64,000 nt of DNA from Paracoccus solventivorans. GTDB lineage: Bacteria; Pseudomonadota; Alphaproteobacteria; Rhodobacterales; Rhodobacteraceae. A program made the translations under genes and the position numbers. The number at the start of each line of letters is the position of its first letter. Within the stretch, counting starts at the first letter, position 1. Location: contig NZ_FRCK01000004.1 of assembly GCF_900142875.1 (NCBI RefSeq), positions 1 through 64,000 on the forward strand, in the 5' to 3' direction. The notes beneath the pieces were generated by a model, which saw nothing but the letters and a program-made list of their open reading frames with translations, was not told the DNA's origin and did not search any database. Positions 1 to 10,400 of the stretch are shown piece by piece.

Positions 1-378
1 GCTGACACTCTCATCATCGGGTCACCCCTAGAGAGCCGATATACAAGCTGCTTCGGTCGAATGACCAAACCGCCCGCATATCCCTTCAGATATCTAGCAA
101 TGTCAAACAGCAGAGAGAACAAACCAACCGCAGCCGCCAATCTTACTTGGCGAACAACAGCCAGGCCATCCCAGATAATGTCTCGAACCCAACTCGTCAA
201 GGCCACTCGCGCAACCCGCCGATCAGATCCACCAGAACCTCCCGGCCCCAGTCCCGTTCCGCGTCCCCGCCGTTCGGTGAAGCGGTATCTAGGCCGCGGT
301 GCTGCGGGGCGCAAGCAGAATCTTCAAGAAATCTTCGCATTCGCAGAAAGTTTCTGACAACATATTGAAATAGCTCAA
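1..378. other. Leading intergenic region, no supportable gene
   Basis: No reading frame here has a recognisable product. The stretch is clearly poorer in G+C up to about position 200 than the rest of the window. The short plus-strand frames contain low-complexity Arg/Pro/Ser sequence typical of untranslated GC-rich DNA. A small stem (CCGC..GCGG) lies near 293-306. The region is downstream of msrQ on the minus strand and may hold its transcription end or the flank of a feature beyond the window edge. Confidence 0.4.
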
Positions 379-975
379 TTAAGTCGCAACCCGCATCCGC
401 CGCGACAGCGCCCAGATCAGCCGCAGCGCCAGCAGAATCGCCACCGCCCCCAGAATCAGCAGCGGTTTTGCCGGCCAGATCTTGTGCGCCAGCAGCCAGT
501 GGAACAGCGCCAGTGGCGCGGCCAGATAGACCAGCCGGTGAATCGCCCCCCAGCGGTGCGCGCCCAGCCGCCGAATCGCCGCGTTAGACGAGGTGGCGGC
601 CAGAATCAGCAGAATCGCCAGCGCCGCCATGCCGATGGTCAGATAGGGACGGCGGGCGATGTCCTTGAGCGCCTGTTCCCAGCGCAGCCCCATGTCCAGC
701 ACCACCCAGGCCAGCAGGTGCAGCCCGGCATAGCTGGCCGCCAGCAGCCCCAGCGGGCGGCGGAACTTCATCAGATTGACCCGGGCCAGCCGCAGCAGCG
801 GCGTCACGCACAGCGAGGCGACCAGGAAATACACTGCGGTCCGCCCCAGCCGGTGCTCGATGTCGCGCACCGGGTCGATGCCCAGCACGCCCGCCAGGGT
901 GTCCCAGACCAGCAGCGCCAGCGGCAGCGCCCCCAGCGCCCAGACCACCCCGGTCGGCAGGCGGCGCAGCTGCAT
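379..975 (-). CDS. msrQ: Protein-methionine-sulfoxide reductase heme-binding subunit MsrQ
   Basis: This is the membrane partner of the periplasmic methionine sulfoxide reductase MsrP. It is a b-type heme protein that passes electrons from the respiratory chain to MsrP. The 198-residue product is hydrophobic throughout, with about six membrane segments. His residues in the segments around YAGLHLLAWVVL and IHRLVYLAAPLALFHWLLAH fit heme ligands of the ferric-reductase-like (YedZ) fold. The ATG overlaps the msrP stop as TGATG, so the two genes are translationally coupled. Family length is about 200 residues, so the gene is full length. Confidence 0.93.
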   Translation of the reverse strand: MQLRRLPTGVVWALGALPLALLVWDTLAGVLGIDPVRDIEHRLGRTAVYFLVASLCVTPLLRLARVNLMKFRRPLGLLAASYAGLHLLAWVVLDMGLRWEQALKDIARRPYLTIGMAALAILLILAATSSNAAIRRLGAHRWGAIHRLVYLAAPLALFHWLLAHKIWPAKPLLILGAVAILLALRLIWALSRRMRVAT

Positions 976-1874
976 CAGTAGTCGCGCGCCAGATCCATGC
1001 CGGCGTAAAGCGAGGCCACCTGTTCGCCGTAGCCGTTGAACATCAGCGTGTCCTGGCGCCCGCCCAGCAGCCCGGCGCCGATGCGCCGCTCGGTCGCCTG
1101 GCTCCAGCGCGGGTGATCCACCTTGGGGTTCACATTGGCATAGAACCCGTATTCGCCGGGCTGCATCGCCTGCCAGGTGCTGACCGGCTGGGTGTCGGTC
1201 AGGGTGATGCGCACGATGCTCTTGATCGACTTGAACCCGTATTTCCACGGCACCACCAACCGGATCGGGGCGCCGTTCTGGTTCGGCAGCGGCTTGCCGT
1301 AAAGCCCGGTGGCCAGGATGGTCAGCGGGTGCATTGCCTCGTCCAGCCGCAGCCCCTCGCGATAGGGCCAGTCCAGCGAGCGGCCGCGCTGCGCGGGCAT
1401 TTCCTCGGGGCGCAGCAGGGTTTCGAACTCGACGAATTTCGCGCCGGGCTGGACGCCGACCCGCTCCAGCACCTGCGCCAGCGGCACGCCCAGCCAAGGG
1501 ATCACCATGCTCCAGGCCTCGACGCAGCGCAGACGGTAGATGCGTTCTTCGACGGCATTGTCGGGGGCCAGATCGGCGACGGAGTAATTGCCGGGGCGGT
1601 CGACCAGCCCGCCGATCTCGACCGACCAGGGGTCGGTGGTCAGCCCGCCTGCGTAACGCGCCGGGTCGGTCTTGCCGAAGCCGAATTCGTAGAAATTGTT
1701 GTAGTTGGTGATCTCGTGGAAGCTGTTCGGGGCCTCGTCGGTGGAAAATCCCGATGCACCCAGCGCGGGACCGGCCGCCAGCGCCGCCGCCCCGGCGATG
1801 AAGGCCCGCCGGTTCAGGAACAGGGGCTCGGGCGTCACATCCGCCCAGGTCAGTCTGGAAGCATCGCGGCGCAT
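975..1874 (-). CDS. msrP: Protein-methionine-sulfoxide reductase catalytic subunit MsrP
   Basis: Molybdopterin-dependent periplasmic enzyme that reduces methionine sulfoxide in oxidised envelope proteins. The N-terminus has a twin-arginine signal ([16 protein letters not shown]), followed by the oxidoreductase molybdopterin-binding domain. The Cys in [15 protein letters not shown] is the expected molybdenum ligand. I start at the ATG ending at 1874 because GGAGGG lies five bases upstream. An in-frame ATG at 1886 and a longer frame beginning at 1943 have poorer ribosome sites. It is coupled to msrQ downstream (TGATG) and divergent from a secreted DUF302 gene. Length, about 299 residues, is normal for the family. 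Confidence 0.94.
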   Translation of the reverse strand: MRRDASRLTWADVTPEPLFLNRRAFIAGAAALAAGPALGASGFSTDEAPNSFHEITNYNNFYEFGFGKTDPARYAGGLTTDPWSVEIGGLVDRPGNYSVADLAPDNAVEERIYRLRCVEAWSMVIPWLGVPLAQVLERVGVQPGAKFVEFETLLRPEEMPAQRGRSLDWPYREGLRLDEAMHPLTILATGLYGKPLPNQNGAPIRLVVPWKYGFKSIKSIVRITLTDTQPVSTWQAMQPGEYGFYANVNPKVDHPRWSQATERRIGAGLLGGRQDTLMFNGYGEQVASLYAGMDLARDY

Positions 1875-1966
1875 CGCGCCCTCCATCCGGGGTTTGTTGA
1901 CATCATGGCGCAAAGGGGACGACCCTGCGATGAAAGTTGCCACACGATTGCTTGAAGGAGTGCCCG

Positions 1967-2407
1967 ATGTCCATGTTCCGCACCGCCGCCGCCCTGCTGA
2001 TGCTCAGCGCGACGGCGAGCCTGGCCCAAGGCCCCGTCCTGTATGAAACCGAGGGCGATTTCGCCGACATCGCCGGCGCGGTCGAGGATGCGATCATCAA
2101 CGCCGGGCTGGTGATCGACAACACCAGCCATGTCGGCGCGATGCTGAACCGCACGAAAGCGGACGTGGGCGGCGAAAAGGACATCTATACCGAGGCCGAC
2201 GTCTTCAGCTTCTGCTCGGCCGTGGTGTCGCGCAAGGTGATGGAGCGCGATCCTCACAACATCCAGTCCTGCCCCTATGGCATCTTCGTCTATGAGCTGG
2301 CGGACGCGCCCGGCAAGATCGTCGTCGGGCATCGCGACTATGCGGCCGAGGACCTGCCCGAGGTGCAGGATCTGGTCGCCGGCATCGTCGACAACGCGCT
2401 GAACTAG
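1967..2407 (+). CDS. Secreted DUF302 family protein
   Basis: A small exported protein of 146 residues with a signal peptide ([21 protein letters not shown]) and a DUF302 domain over the rest. The ATG at 1967 follows AAGGAG by six bases. DUF302 proteins are widespread periplasmic or soluble proteins of poorly defined role, often found near redox genes. Here the gene is divergent from msrPQ, which hints at an envelope redox or stress role, but that is inference from position. Two Cys residues (FCSAV and QSCPYG) could form a disulfide after export. Confidence 0.8.
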   Translation: MSMFRTAAALLMLSATASLAQGPVLYETEGDFADIAGAVEDAIINAGLVIDNTSHVGAMLNRTKADVGGEKDIYTEADVFSFCSAVVSRKVMERDPHNIQSCPYGIFVYELADAPGKIVVGHRDYAAEDLPEVQDLVAGIVDNALN

Positions 2408-2541
2408 GCGCGGGCGTTAATTCCCCGCAAGCCGGAACACGAGGGCAATACAACGGTCGGGCGCATCGTGTCAGCGGTGCGCGCGCCGCCCTCTTATACG
2501 TGGCTTGTTGGAAACGGCAGGGATTGAACGGAATATTCTGC

Positions 2542-3225
2542 CTAGCTCCGCCGGAAGCGGAAAAGGCGTTTCCAGAAGGGGCGCTTTCGGCCCTCTGGCG
2601 TAATTTCCAACGGGGGCTTATCGCGGGGCACTGCTGCATATTCGGCGATGAGAGCATCCAGAAGCTCAACCGTCGGTGCTTGCGACAGAGTTGGTGCTAT
2701 GCGGCGGATGTGTTCCTGCGGGAGTGCCCACCATTGCAGAGCAAGCAGCCTCTCCGTGACGGGCCGTGTGAAACGGTCCCGGATCTTCTGGGCGGGGTTT
2801 CCTCCCCATATTTCGTAAGGCCCAATGTTTTTCACCACGTGAGCATTTGCCGCTATGATCGCGCCATCGCCCACCGTGATGCCCGACATGATGGTGGCGC
2901 CGGTCGCTATCCATACATCATGGCCGATGACGATATCACCATTGGTGGCGGGGTGGCCTTTGATTTCGCGTCCTCCGAGATGTTCGATATGGATATGACC
3001 GAAGGGATAGGTTGTAGCCCAGTCTGATCGATGATTGCCGCCGAGTATGAATGTGATATCCGCCGCTAGCGAACAGAAGCTGCCGATACGCAGGGCGCTG
3101 CCTTCTCCCCACTGGATAACGGAGGCACGCTCGCTGCCGTAAGTAAAGCGACCGAATTCGACGGTGCTGTTGCCGATGCGGCACTGATGATCTGCTGCAG
3201 GGTCGCGGTGCATCGCATGCGTCAT
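2542..3225 (-). CDS. Xenobiotic/chloramphenicol-type hexapeptide acetyltransferase (CatB/Vat-like)
   Basis: Left-handed beta-helix acyltransferase of the XAT class, which transfers acetyl from acetyl-CoA to hydroxyls of chloramphenicol, streptogramins or unknown xenobiotics. The diagnostic GNHRSDWATTYPF block carries the presumed catalytic His (residue 65), followed by hexapeptide repeats (IVIGHDVWIATGATIMSGITVGDGAIIAA) and the GGNPAQKIRDRF CoA-side motif. The 227-residue protein is slightly longer than typical CatB, with a basic C-terminal tail. The gene is poorer in G+C than its neighbours (about 55-57% by eye) and lies alone between unrelated genes beside a broken DoxX-like fragment, suggesting acquisition. 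A TATAAG box lies just upstream, near 3243-3248. Whether it confers resistance cannot be told; many chromosomal XATs have other substrates. Confidence 0.85.
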   Translation of the reverse strand: MTHAMHRDPAADHQCRIGNSTVEFGRFTYGSERASVIQWGEGSALRIGSFCSLAADITFILGGNHRSDWATTYPFGHIHIEHLGGREIKGHPATNGDIVIGHDVWIATGATIMSGITVGDGAIIAANAHVVKNIGPYEIWGGNPAQKIRDRFTRPVTERLLALQWWALPQEHIRRIAPTLSQAPTVELLDALIAEYAAVPRDKPPLEITPEGRKRPFWKRLFRFRRS

Positions 3226-3304
3226 TGGAAAAATTCCTATTGCTTATAGAAAGTGTGATGCTCAGGAAAGAAAAAATCGTCCGGTGGAGCCAGGCGATGA
3301 GAAT

Positions 3305-3470
3305 TCACCCTTTGCGCTTGACATCGACCGTCCAGGCACCGGCGCGGAAGGCAGCCAGAATGACGAACGCGCTGCCAGTAACAGGTTCTTGGTGAAGATG
3401 ATACCGTTCAGCGTGTTGGTCCAGCCAAGCGACATCCGGCCAGTCAGGAACAGCAACCGTGCCGGATGAA
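3305..3470 (-). pseudogene. Remnant of a DoxX-like membrane protein C-terminus
   Basis: The minus strand reads ARLLFLTGRMSLGWTNTLN, then GIIFTKNL, and after a one-base frame change VTGSAFVILAAF and RAGAWTVDVKRKG before a TGA at 3305-3307. The pattern KN-x3-G-x3-(V/I)LAAF-x-GAW-x-(V/L)D resembles the last helix and tail of DoxX/YphA-type membrane proteins. The upstream part is missing and runs into the clpB terminator, so this looks like a decayed fragment rather than a gene. Family assignment is by motif memory only. Confidence 0.4.
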
Positions 3471-3501
3471 AAAGGCCGCGGGGGCGCACCCCGCGGCCTT
3501 T
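3466..3501 (-). terminator. Rho-independent terminator of clpB
   Basis: A perfect 13-bp stem (AAAGGCCGCGGGG pairing with CCCCGCGGCCTTT, loop GCGCA) starts 16 bases after the clpB stop. On the minus strand it is followed by TTTTT. This is a textbook intrinsic terminator. Confidence 0.9.
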
Positions 3502-3517
3502 GCTGTTTCCGGCCCGC

Positions 3518-6148
<2,631 letters not shown>

Positions 6149-6219
6149 CGGCAGTTCTCCCTTACAGCCCCCGCGCTTGCGCCGCCCGTCATGGCACGGC
6201 CCCCGCGGGTCTCATCACC

Positions 6220-6249
6220 CACATGTGCGTCGTGGAACGGGCTTTCAAG
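6220..6249 (-). promoter_or_regulatory. Candidate sigma-32 (RpoH) promoter of clpB
   Basis: On the minus strand CTTGAAA (6249-6243) is followed, counting 18 bases after CTTG, by CACATGTG (6227-6220). This resembles the alphaproteobacterial RpoH pattern CTTG-N17/18-CYTATNT/CCCATNT. It lies about 70-100 bases before the clpB ATG, as expected for a heat-shock gene. The -10 match is only partial. Confidence 0.45.
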
Positions 6250-6299
6250 CCGCCGGGTTCCATGGGATAAACCGCCGATTTTGCCGAAAGGACAGGGCG

Positions 6300-6980
6300 A
6301 TGGACGACCGTTTGATCGTGGCGCTGGACGTGCCGGACGCGCTGGCGGGGCTGGAGCTGGCCCGCACGCTGGGCGACAGCGTGTCGTTCTACAAGATCGG
6401 GCTGGGGATGCTGACCGGCGGCGGGCTGGCCTTGGCGAATGAGCTGAAACAGGACCACGGCAAGCGCATCTTCCTGGACATGAAGCTGTTCGACATCGGC
6501 GCCACCATCGAGGCCGCGGTGCGCGGCCTTGCCCGATACGACATCGATTTCCTGACCGTCCACGGCGACCCGCATGTGGTGCGCGCCGCGAAACAGGGGG
6601 CGGCGGGGTCGGGGCTGAAGATCCTGGCGGTGACCATCCTGACCTCGCTCGACCGCGCCGATCTGGATGCGGGGCTGATCCGCGACGGCGACCTGCACGC
6701 GTTGACGGTGGAGCGCGCCGCCCGCGCATTCGAGGCCGGCGCCGACGGCGTCATCGCCAGCCCGCGCGAGGCGGCGGCGATCCGCGCCCTGCCCGGCGCG
6801 GGGCTGATCGTGACCCCCGGGGTGCGGCCCGCGGGCGCGGCGCTCGGCGACCAGAAGCGGGTCGAGACCCCCGCCGCCGCCATCGCCGCCGGCGCCGACC
6901 ACATCGTCGTCGGCCGCCCGATCTGGCAGGCCGCGGACCCGCGCGCCGCCGCGCAGGCGATCCTGTCGGAAATCGGCTGA
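6300..6980 (+). CDS. pyrF: Orotidine 5'-phosphate decarboxylase
   Basis: Last step of UMP synthesis: OMP to UMP plus CO2. The TIM-barrel protein has 226 residues. The charged catalytic set is visible as FLDMKLFDIG (Asp60, Lys62, Asp65), with an early active-site Asp in ALDVPD and the phosphate-binding end VTPGVRP..ADHIVVGRPI. I start at the ATG at 6300, which follows AAAGGACAGGGCG; the open frame extends upstream but only as clpB antisense. It is divergent from clpB and convergent with the Nudix gene. Confidence 0.96.
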   Translation: MDDRLIVALDVPDALAGLELARTLGDSVSFYKIGLGMLTGGGLALANELKQDHGKRIFLDMKLFDIGATIEAAVRGLARYDIDFLTVHGDPHVVRAAKQGAAGSGLKILAVTILTSLDRADLDAGLIRDGDLHALTVERAARAFEAGADGVIASPREAAAIRALPGAGLIVTPGVRPAGAALGDQKRVETPAAAIAAGADHIVVGRPIWQAADPRAAAQAILSEIG

Positions 6981-7062
6981 GGCAGGCTGCCGCGCGCGTG
7001 AGCTTGCGCCCGCCCAAACCCCGCCGCGGCCTTGACGCCGCAGCGCGGGCCCGCGGCATCGC

Positions 7063-7497
7063 CTAAGGCGCCGCCATCCCCAGCAGCTCCCGCACCACGT
7101 CGCGGAAATGCGGGACGGCCTTGGGGTGGACGACGAACTCGGCCAGCGCCATCAGCCGCAGCTCGGCACCCTCATCGCCCAGCACCGCAGCCCCGGCCTC
7201 GGCGGCAGTGATCTCGGCGTGGAAATACCAGCCCGCGCGGCCCGGCCGGTGCGGCAGCTCGCGCGCACGGCCGCGCAGGCGCGCGGGGTCCAGCCGCAGA
7301 CCGGTTTCCTCGAACAATTCCCGCAGCGCGCAGTCGGCGGGCGATTCATCGCCCTCGCGCTTGCCGCCGGGCAGGTCCCAGCAGCCCGGCCAGTTGATGG
7401 TGGGAATATCGTCGCGGCGCAGGACCAGCAGCGCGTCGCCACAAGTCAGCACCAGCTTGGCACCGTTCCAGCGCAATGCGGCGGCCGGGTCGCTCAC
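7063..7497 (-). CDS. Nudix hydrolase
   Basis: A 144-residue Nudix-fold pyrophosphohydrolase. The Nudix box is complete: GGKREGDESPADCALRELFE then ETGL, matching GX5EX7REUXEEXGU. Substrate (oxidised nucleotide, sugar nucleotide or other) cannot be told. The start is a GTG that overlaps the stop of the upstream nfeD-like gene as GTGA, so it is translated as the last gene of a coupled SPFH-NfeD-Nudix group. It is convergent with pyrF across about 80 bases with no clear terminator. Confidence 0.88.
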   Translation of the reverse strand: MSDPAAALRWNGAKLVLTCGDALLVLRRDDIPTINWPGCWDLPGGKREGDESPADCALRELFEETGLRLDPARLRGRARELPHRPGRAGWYFHAEITAAEAGAAVLGDEGAELRLMALAEFVVHPKAVPHFRDVVRELLGMAAP

Positions 7498-7796
7498 GGC
7501 TTAGGGCCGCCCTTGTCGCGCGGGTTGTCGTTGATGTCGTCGCGCCAGATGCGGGTGGCGCTGCGGTCCACCCCGCGCAGCCGGGACAGCACCAGCCAGA
7601 TTACCCCCGACAGCACCGCGGTCAGCACCAGCGCCATCGGCAGCCCGCCGGTCCAGATCCCGGCCAGCAGCAGCAGCCCCATCACCGCCACCGCCCCGGC
7701 CATGCCCATGAAAACATAGCCGGGCAGGATCAGCTCGACCAGCGCCAGCAGCAGCGCGGCGATGATCCACAGCCAGCCGTTTTCCCAGCCGATCAC
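7494..7796 (-). CDS. NfeD-like membrane protein (short form)
   Basis: A 100-residue protein with two or three hydrophobic helices near the N-terminus (WLWIIAALLLALVELILPGY and onward) and a short soluble tail with RIWRDDINDNP. Short NfeD1b-type proteins usually pair with SPFH/stomatin-like proteins in membrane microdomains, and that is the context here. Start is GTG, overlapping the SPFH gene stop as GTGA, and the gene overlaps the Nudix start in the same way. It lacks the ClpP-like protease half of long NfeD. Confidence 0.82.
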   Translation of the reverse strand: MIGWENGWLWIIAALLLALVELILPGYVFMGMAGAVAVMGLLLLAGIWTGGLPMALVLTAVLSGVIWLVLSRLRGVDRSATRIWRDDINDNPRDKGGPKP

Positions 7797-8686
7797 GCCC
7801 CGCCCCCCTTCACCCGGTCCCCGCCCAGCAGCCGCGCCACGTCGCCGAACGCGTCCAGCGCCGCCGCGGGCAGGATCACCGTCTGCTTGCCCTGCCCCTG
7901 CGCGACCTCGGTCAGCGCCTCGACCTGCTTCATCGCCACCTGATAGCGCGCGGCCTCAAGCCCGTTCTGAGCGATCGCCTCGGACAGGGCGTTGGTCGCA
8001 TAGGCCTCGGCATCGGCAAGGATGCGGCGGGCCTTGGCCTGCTGCTCGGCGGCGTAAAGCTCGCCGTCGGCGGCCAGCTCCACCGCGCGGCGCTTGCCCT
8101 CGGCCTCGGTCACCAGCGCGCGGCGGGCGCGCTCGGCGTTCAGCTGCTGCAGCATCGCCGCCCGGGTGGCATCGTCCAGATTCACGTCGAGGATCTCGGC
8201 CCGCGTCACCTCGATGCCCCAGTCGTCCACCACATTGGCCACCGCCTCGCGCACCCGCTCGATCAGCTGGGCGCGGTTGGACTGCACCTGGTCCAGCTCC
8301 ATCATCCCGATCTCGGCGCGCACGATCCCGGCGACGGTGGTGGCGATGGCCGCATCCACGTCGCGAATGCGGTAGACGGTCTTTTCCGGTTCCAGAATCC
8401 GATAGAACACGCTAGTTTCCACCTGCACCAGCACGTTGTCGGCAGTGATCGCGTCCTGCCGGTTGGTGGGCAGCTGCCGCTCCAGCACCGAAATCCGGTG
8501 CGCCACCCGGTCCAGGAACGGCACGGTGAAGTTGATTCCCGGGCCGAGCACCGCGCGCAGCCGCCCGAATCGCTCGACCACGTATTTTTCCGACTGCGGG
8601 ACGATCCGCACGGCCGAGGTGATCGCCAGCAGGATCACCACCGCCAGCACGATCAACGCGGCGTTCTGCGTCAGAAATTCTTCCAT
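7793..8686 (-). CDS. SPFH/band-7 domain protein (stomatin/QmcA-like)
   Basis: Membrane-anchored scaffold of the stomatin/prohibitin/flotillin class, thought to organise membrane microdomains and modulate proteases. One N-terminal helix (AALIVLAVVILLAI) precedes the band-7 domain, which starts VRIVPQSEKYVVERFGR and includes PFLDRVAHRISVLERQL. A long Ala/Glu-rich coiled coil follows (about residues 190-270). I choose the second of two close ATGs (8686): AGGGGG lies directly against the first ATG but at good spacing from the second. It heads a coupled operon with nfeD-like and Nudix genes; about 297 residues. Confidence 0.9.
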   Translation of the reverse strand: MEEFLTQNAALIVLAVVILLAITSAVRIVPQSEKYVVERFGRLRAVLGPGINFTVPFLDRVAHRISVLERQLPTNRQDAITADNVLVQVETSVFYRILEPEKTVYRIRDVDAAIATTVAGIVRAEIGMMELDQVQSNRAQLIERVREAVANVVDDWGIEVTRAEILDVNLDDATRAAMLQQLNAERARRALVTEAEGKRRAVELAADGELYAAEQQAKARRILADAEAYATNALSEAIAQNGLEAARYQVAMKQVEALTEVAQGQGKQTVILPAAALDAFGDVARLLGGDRVKGGGA

Positions 8687-8696
8687 CACCATCCCC

Positions 8697-9578
8697 CTAT
8701 TCCGCCGCCATCGGCAGCCCGTCGCCCGCGTCCCGCATCCGTGCCAGCGCCGCGAACACCCGCGCCAGCCGCGCGGCCAGCCCCGCATAGCCCGAATGCG
8801 GCCGGATCGTCGCCTCGTCCATGTAAAGCGAACGGTCGATCTCGATCTGCACCACATGGCGGGCGCGCTGCGGGCGGCCATAGGCCGCCGCGACATGCGC
8901 CCCCGCGAACGGAGAGTTGCGCCGCACCGAAAACCCCGCCGCCGCCAGCGCCCGGTGCACGCCGTCGCTGACCGCGGGCGCGGCCGAGGCGCCGTTGCGG
9001 TCGCCCAGCACGATGTCGGGGCGCGGCCCCTGCAGATGGGACAGCGCCTCGCGCGGCATGGAATGCACGTCGATCAGGATGGCGCGGCCGTGGCGGGCGA
9101 CAGCCTCGTCCATCAGCGCGCCCAAGACGGCATGATAGGGGCGCCAGAAACGGTCGATCCGCCGCGCCGCCTCGGCCGAGGTCAGCTTGCCGCGCCGGAT
9201 CGCCCGGCCCTGCGCCACGACCCGGGGAATCACCCCCAGCCCCGAGCGGATGCGCGGGTCGGGCGAGGTGGCGCCGGCGCCCTGCACCACCGCCGGGTCC
9301 AGCTCGTCAGCGCCGCGGTTCAGGTCGACGATGCAGCGCGGCACCCTGGCCGCCAGCGTCACCGCCCCGGCCGCCACCGCCGGCGCGATCAGCCGGTCGA
9401 TGAACGCATCCTCGGACGAGCGCAGCACATGCGGGTCCAGCACCGATTCGGACAGGAACCATTCGGGGTAATCCCGCCCGGAATGGGGCGAGGCAAAGAT
9501 CACGCCGCCCGCCCAGCAGTCCGGCCGCACCAGATCGAAAAGCGGCTCGGGGCCGGCAGGGTCGTGGTTCGGGGTCAT
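8697..9578 (-). CDS. N-formylglutamate amidohydrolase family protein
   Basis: Zinc-dependent amidohydrolase of the HutG/N-formylglutamate deformylase family, which releases formate or an acyl group from N-acyl amino acids. Visible family blocks are GGVIFASPHSGRDYPEWFL, VPRCIVDLNRGADELDP, LIDVHSMP and DIVLGDRNG, containing the metal-binding His/Asp residues. There are no hut neighbours, so the true substrate is uncertain. The start could also be an ATG at 9602 (AGGGG only two bases away); I prefer 9578. It lies 10 bases upstream of the SPFH gene and may be co-transcribed with it. Confidence 0.83.
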   Translation of the reverse strand: MTPNHDPAGPEPLFDLVRPDCWAGGVIFASPHSGRDYPEWFLSESVLDPHVLRSSEDAFIDRLIAPAVAAGAVTLAARVPRCIVDLNRGADELDPAVVQGAGATSPDPRIRSGLGVIPRVVAQGRAIRRGKLTSAEAARRIDRFWRPYHAVLGALMDEAVARHGRAILIDVHSMPREALSHLQGPRPDIVLGDRNGASAAPAVSDGVHRALAAAGFSVRRNSPFAGAHVAAAYGRPQRARHVVQIEIDRSLYMDEATIRPHSGYAGLAARLARVFAALARMRDAGDGLPMAAE

Positions 9579-9644
9579 TCTGGTCTCGCCTGTCGTCGGC
9601 ATTGCCCCTGAGTATAACCCCTGCGGCGGGCCGTAAAAGGGCAC

Positions 9645-9673
9645 TTGCGGGGTGTTGGCGTCGCCTATATAGA
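9645..9673 (+). promoter_or_regulatory. Sigma-70-like promoter for tRNA-Val
   Basis: TTGCGG (9645-9650) is followed after 17 bases by TATAGA (9668-9673), within the larger box CTATATAGA. It lies about 50 bases before the tRNA 5' end, in an otherwise GC-rich region. Confidence 0.5.
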
Positions 9674-9724
9674 CACGCGGACCAACGCGATTCCACTGCT
9701 CTCGGGCCGGGAATCACATGGCAC

Positions 9725-9799
9725 GGGCGGTTAGCTCAGCGGTAGAGCACTACGTTGACATCGTAGTGGCCACTGGTTCGATCCCAGTACCGCCCACCA
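9725..9799 (+). tRNA. tRNA-Val (anticodon GAC)
   Basis: Complete cloverleaf: acceptor GGGCGGT pairs with ACCGCCC. The anticodon arm is CTACG-TTGACAT-CGTAG with anticodon GAC, the T-arm contains GGTTCGATCC, and CCA is encoded at 9797-9799. The DNA codes for a mature 75-nt tRNA reading GUC/GUU valine codons. A promoter and a terminator flank it. Confidence 0.97.
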
Positions 9800-9807
9800 T
9801 TTTCGCC

Positions 9808-9833
9808 GCCCCCGGGGCTTTTCCGGGGGCATT
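9808..9833 (+). terminator. Rho-independent terminator after tRNA-Val
   Basis: Stem GCCCCCGG / CCGGGGGC with loop GGCTTTT, followed by ATTTCAGTTT. It lies nine bases after the tRNA CCA and separates it from rpmJ. Confidence 0.75.
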
Positions 9834-9878
9834 TCAGTTTCAAGGCGCGATGCGAGCGCCGCGAAGAGGAAGAGACCG

Positions 9879-10004
9879 ATGAAGGTTCGCAACTCGCTGC
9901 GTTCGCTGAAAGAGCGTCACCGGGACTGCCAAGTGGTGCGCCGCAAGGGCCGCATCTACGTGATCAACAAGACCAACCGCCGCTTCAAGGCGCGCCAAGG
10001 CTGA
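9879..10004 (+). CDS. rpmJ: 50S ribosomal protein L36 (zinc-free form)
   Basis: A 41-residue ribosomal protein: [20 protein letters not shown], then [20 protein letters not shown] and a final G. It is the L36 of the large subunit, contacting 23S rRNA. Of the four zinc ligands of C+ L36 only one Cys remains, so this is the C-minus (zinc-independent) type common in alphaproteobacteria. AAGAGGAAGAGA precedes the ATG. It is monocistronic with a strong terminator. Confidence 0.96.
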   Translation: MKVRNSLRSLKERHRDCQVVRRKGRIYVINKTNRRFKARQG

Positions 10005-10030
10005 TCGCCCGGCACAAGATCGGAAAACAC

Positions 10031-10059
10031 GAACGCCCGCGGCAGCACCGCGGGCGTTC
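10031..10059 (+). terminator. Rho-independent terminator of rpmJ
   Basis: Perfect 12-bp stem GAACGCCCGCGG / CCGCGGGCGTTC with loop CAGCA, starting 27 bases after the rpmJ stop. It is followed by TGCGTTT. Confidence 0.85.
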
Positions 10060-10062
10060 TGC

Positions 10063-10400
10063 GTTTCCGGGCGGCGGTTTGCCGATGAGCGGGCTGTGCG
10101 CCGCTTCCCAGGCCCATGCCATGGGCTCCGCTTCTGCGGATCGGCCCGGCGGATGGGGCCGAAATCCCGGCCCCCCGTCACCCTACCGCACCCGCAGCCG
10201 CCCCAGCTGCTCGGCGTTCAATCTGTTTCCGGGCGGCAGCTTCCCACTCGGGACGGTTGTGCGGGTCTGCGCACCGATGCTTGCTAGCCCGGCCTCGGCC
10301 GCTTCTGCGGATTACCCAGGCGGATGGGGCCGGAACCCGGCCCCTGTCACCCTACCGCACCCGCTGCGCCCGCAGCCTCGCCAGCTGCTCGGCATTCAGA
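10063..10400. repeat. Imperfect tandem duplication of a gene tail and its 3' flank
   Basis: Two units of about 160-175 bases, 10063-10224 and 10225-10400, both begin GTTTCCGGGCGGC. They share CCGCTTCTGCGGAT, GGCGGATGGGGCCG, CACCCTACCGCACCCGC and CCAGCTGCTCGGC. On the minus strand the second unit holds the real last codons of the peptidoglycan-binding gene (NAEQLARLRAQRVR-stop). The first holds a copy, NAEQLGRLRVR-stop, with no gene body before it. Each unit also has a GGGGCCG..CGGCCCC hairpin after the stop (10155-10174 and 10326-10344). Confidence 0.8.

Noticed and set aside
61..357. Short plus-strand frame at the window start
   Set aside because: No ribosome site, Arg/Pro/Ser-rich, no family resemblance; overlaps a second frame of equal quality.
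10063..10400. Repeat as a CRISPR array or insertion-sequence end
   Set aside because: Only two units of about 165 bases with coding origin; no spacers, cas genes, transposase or terminal inverted repeats.
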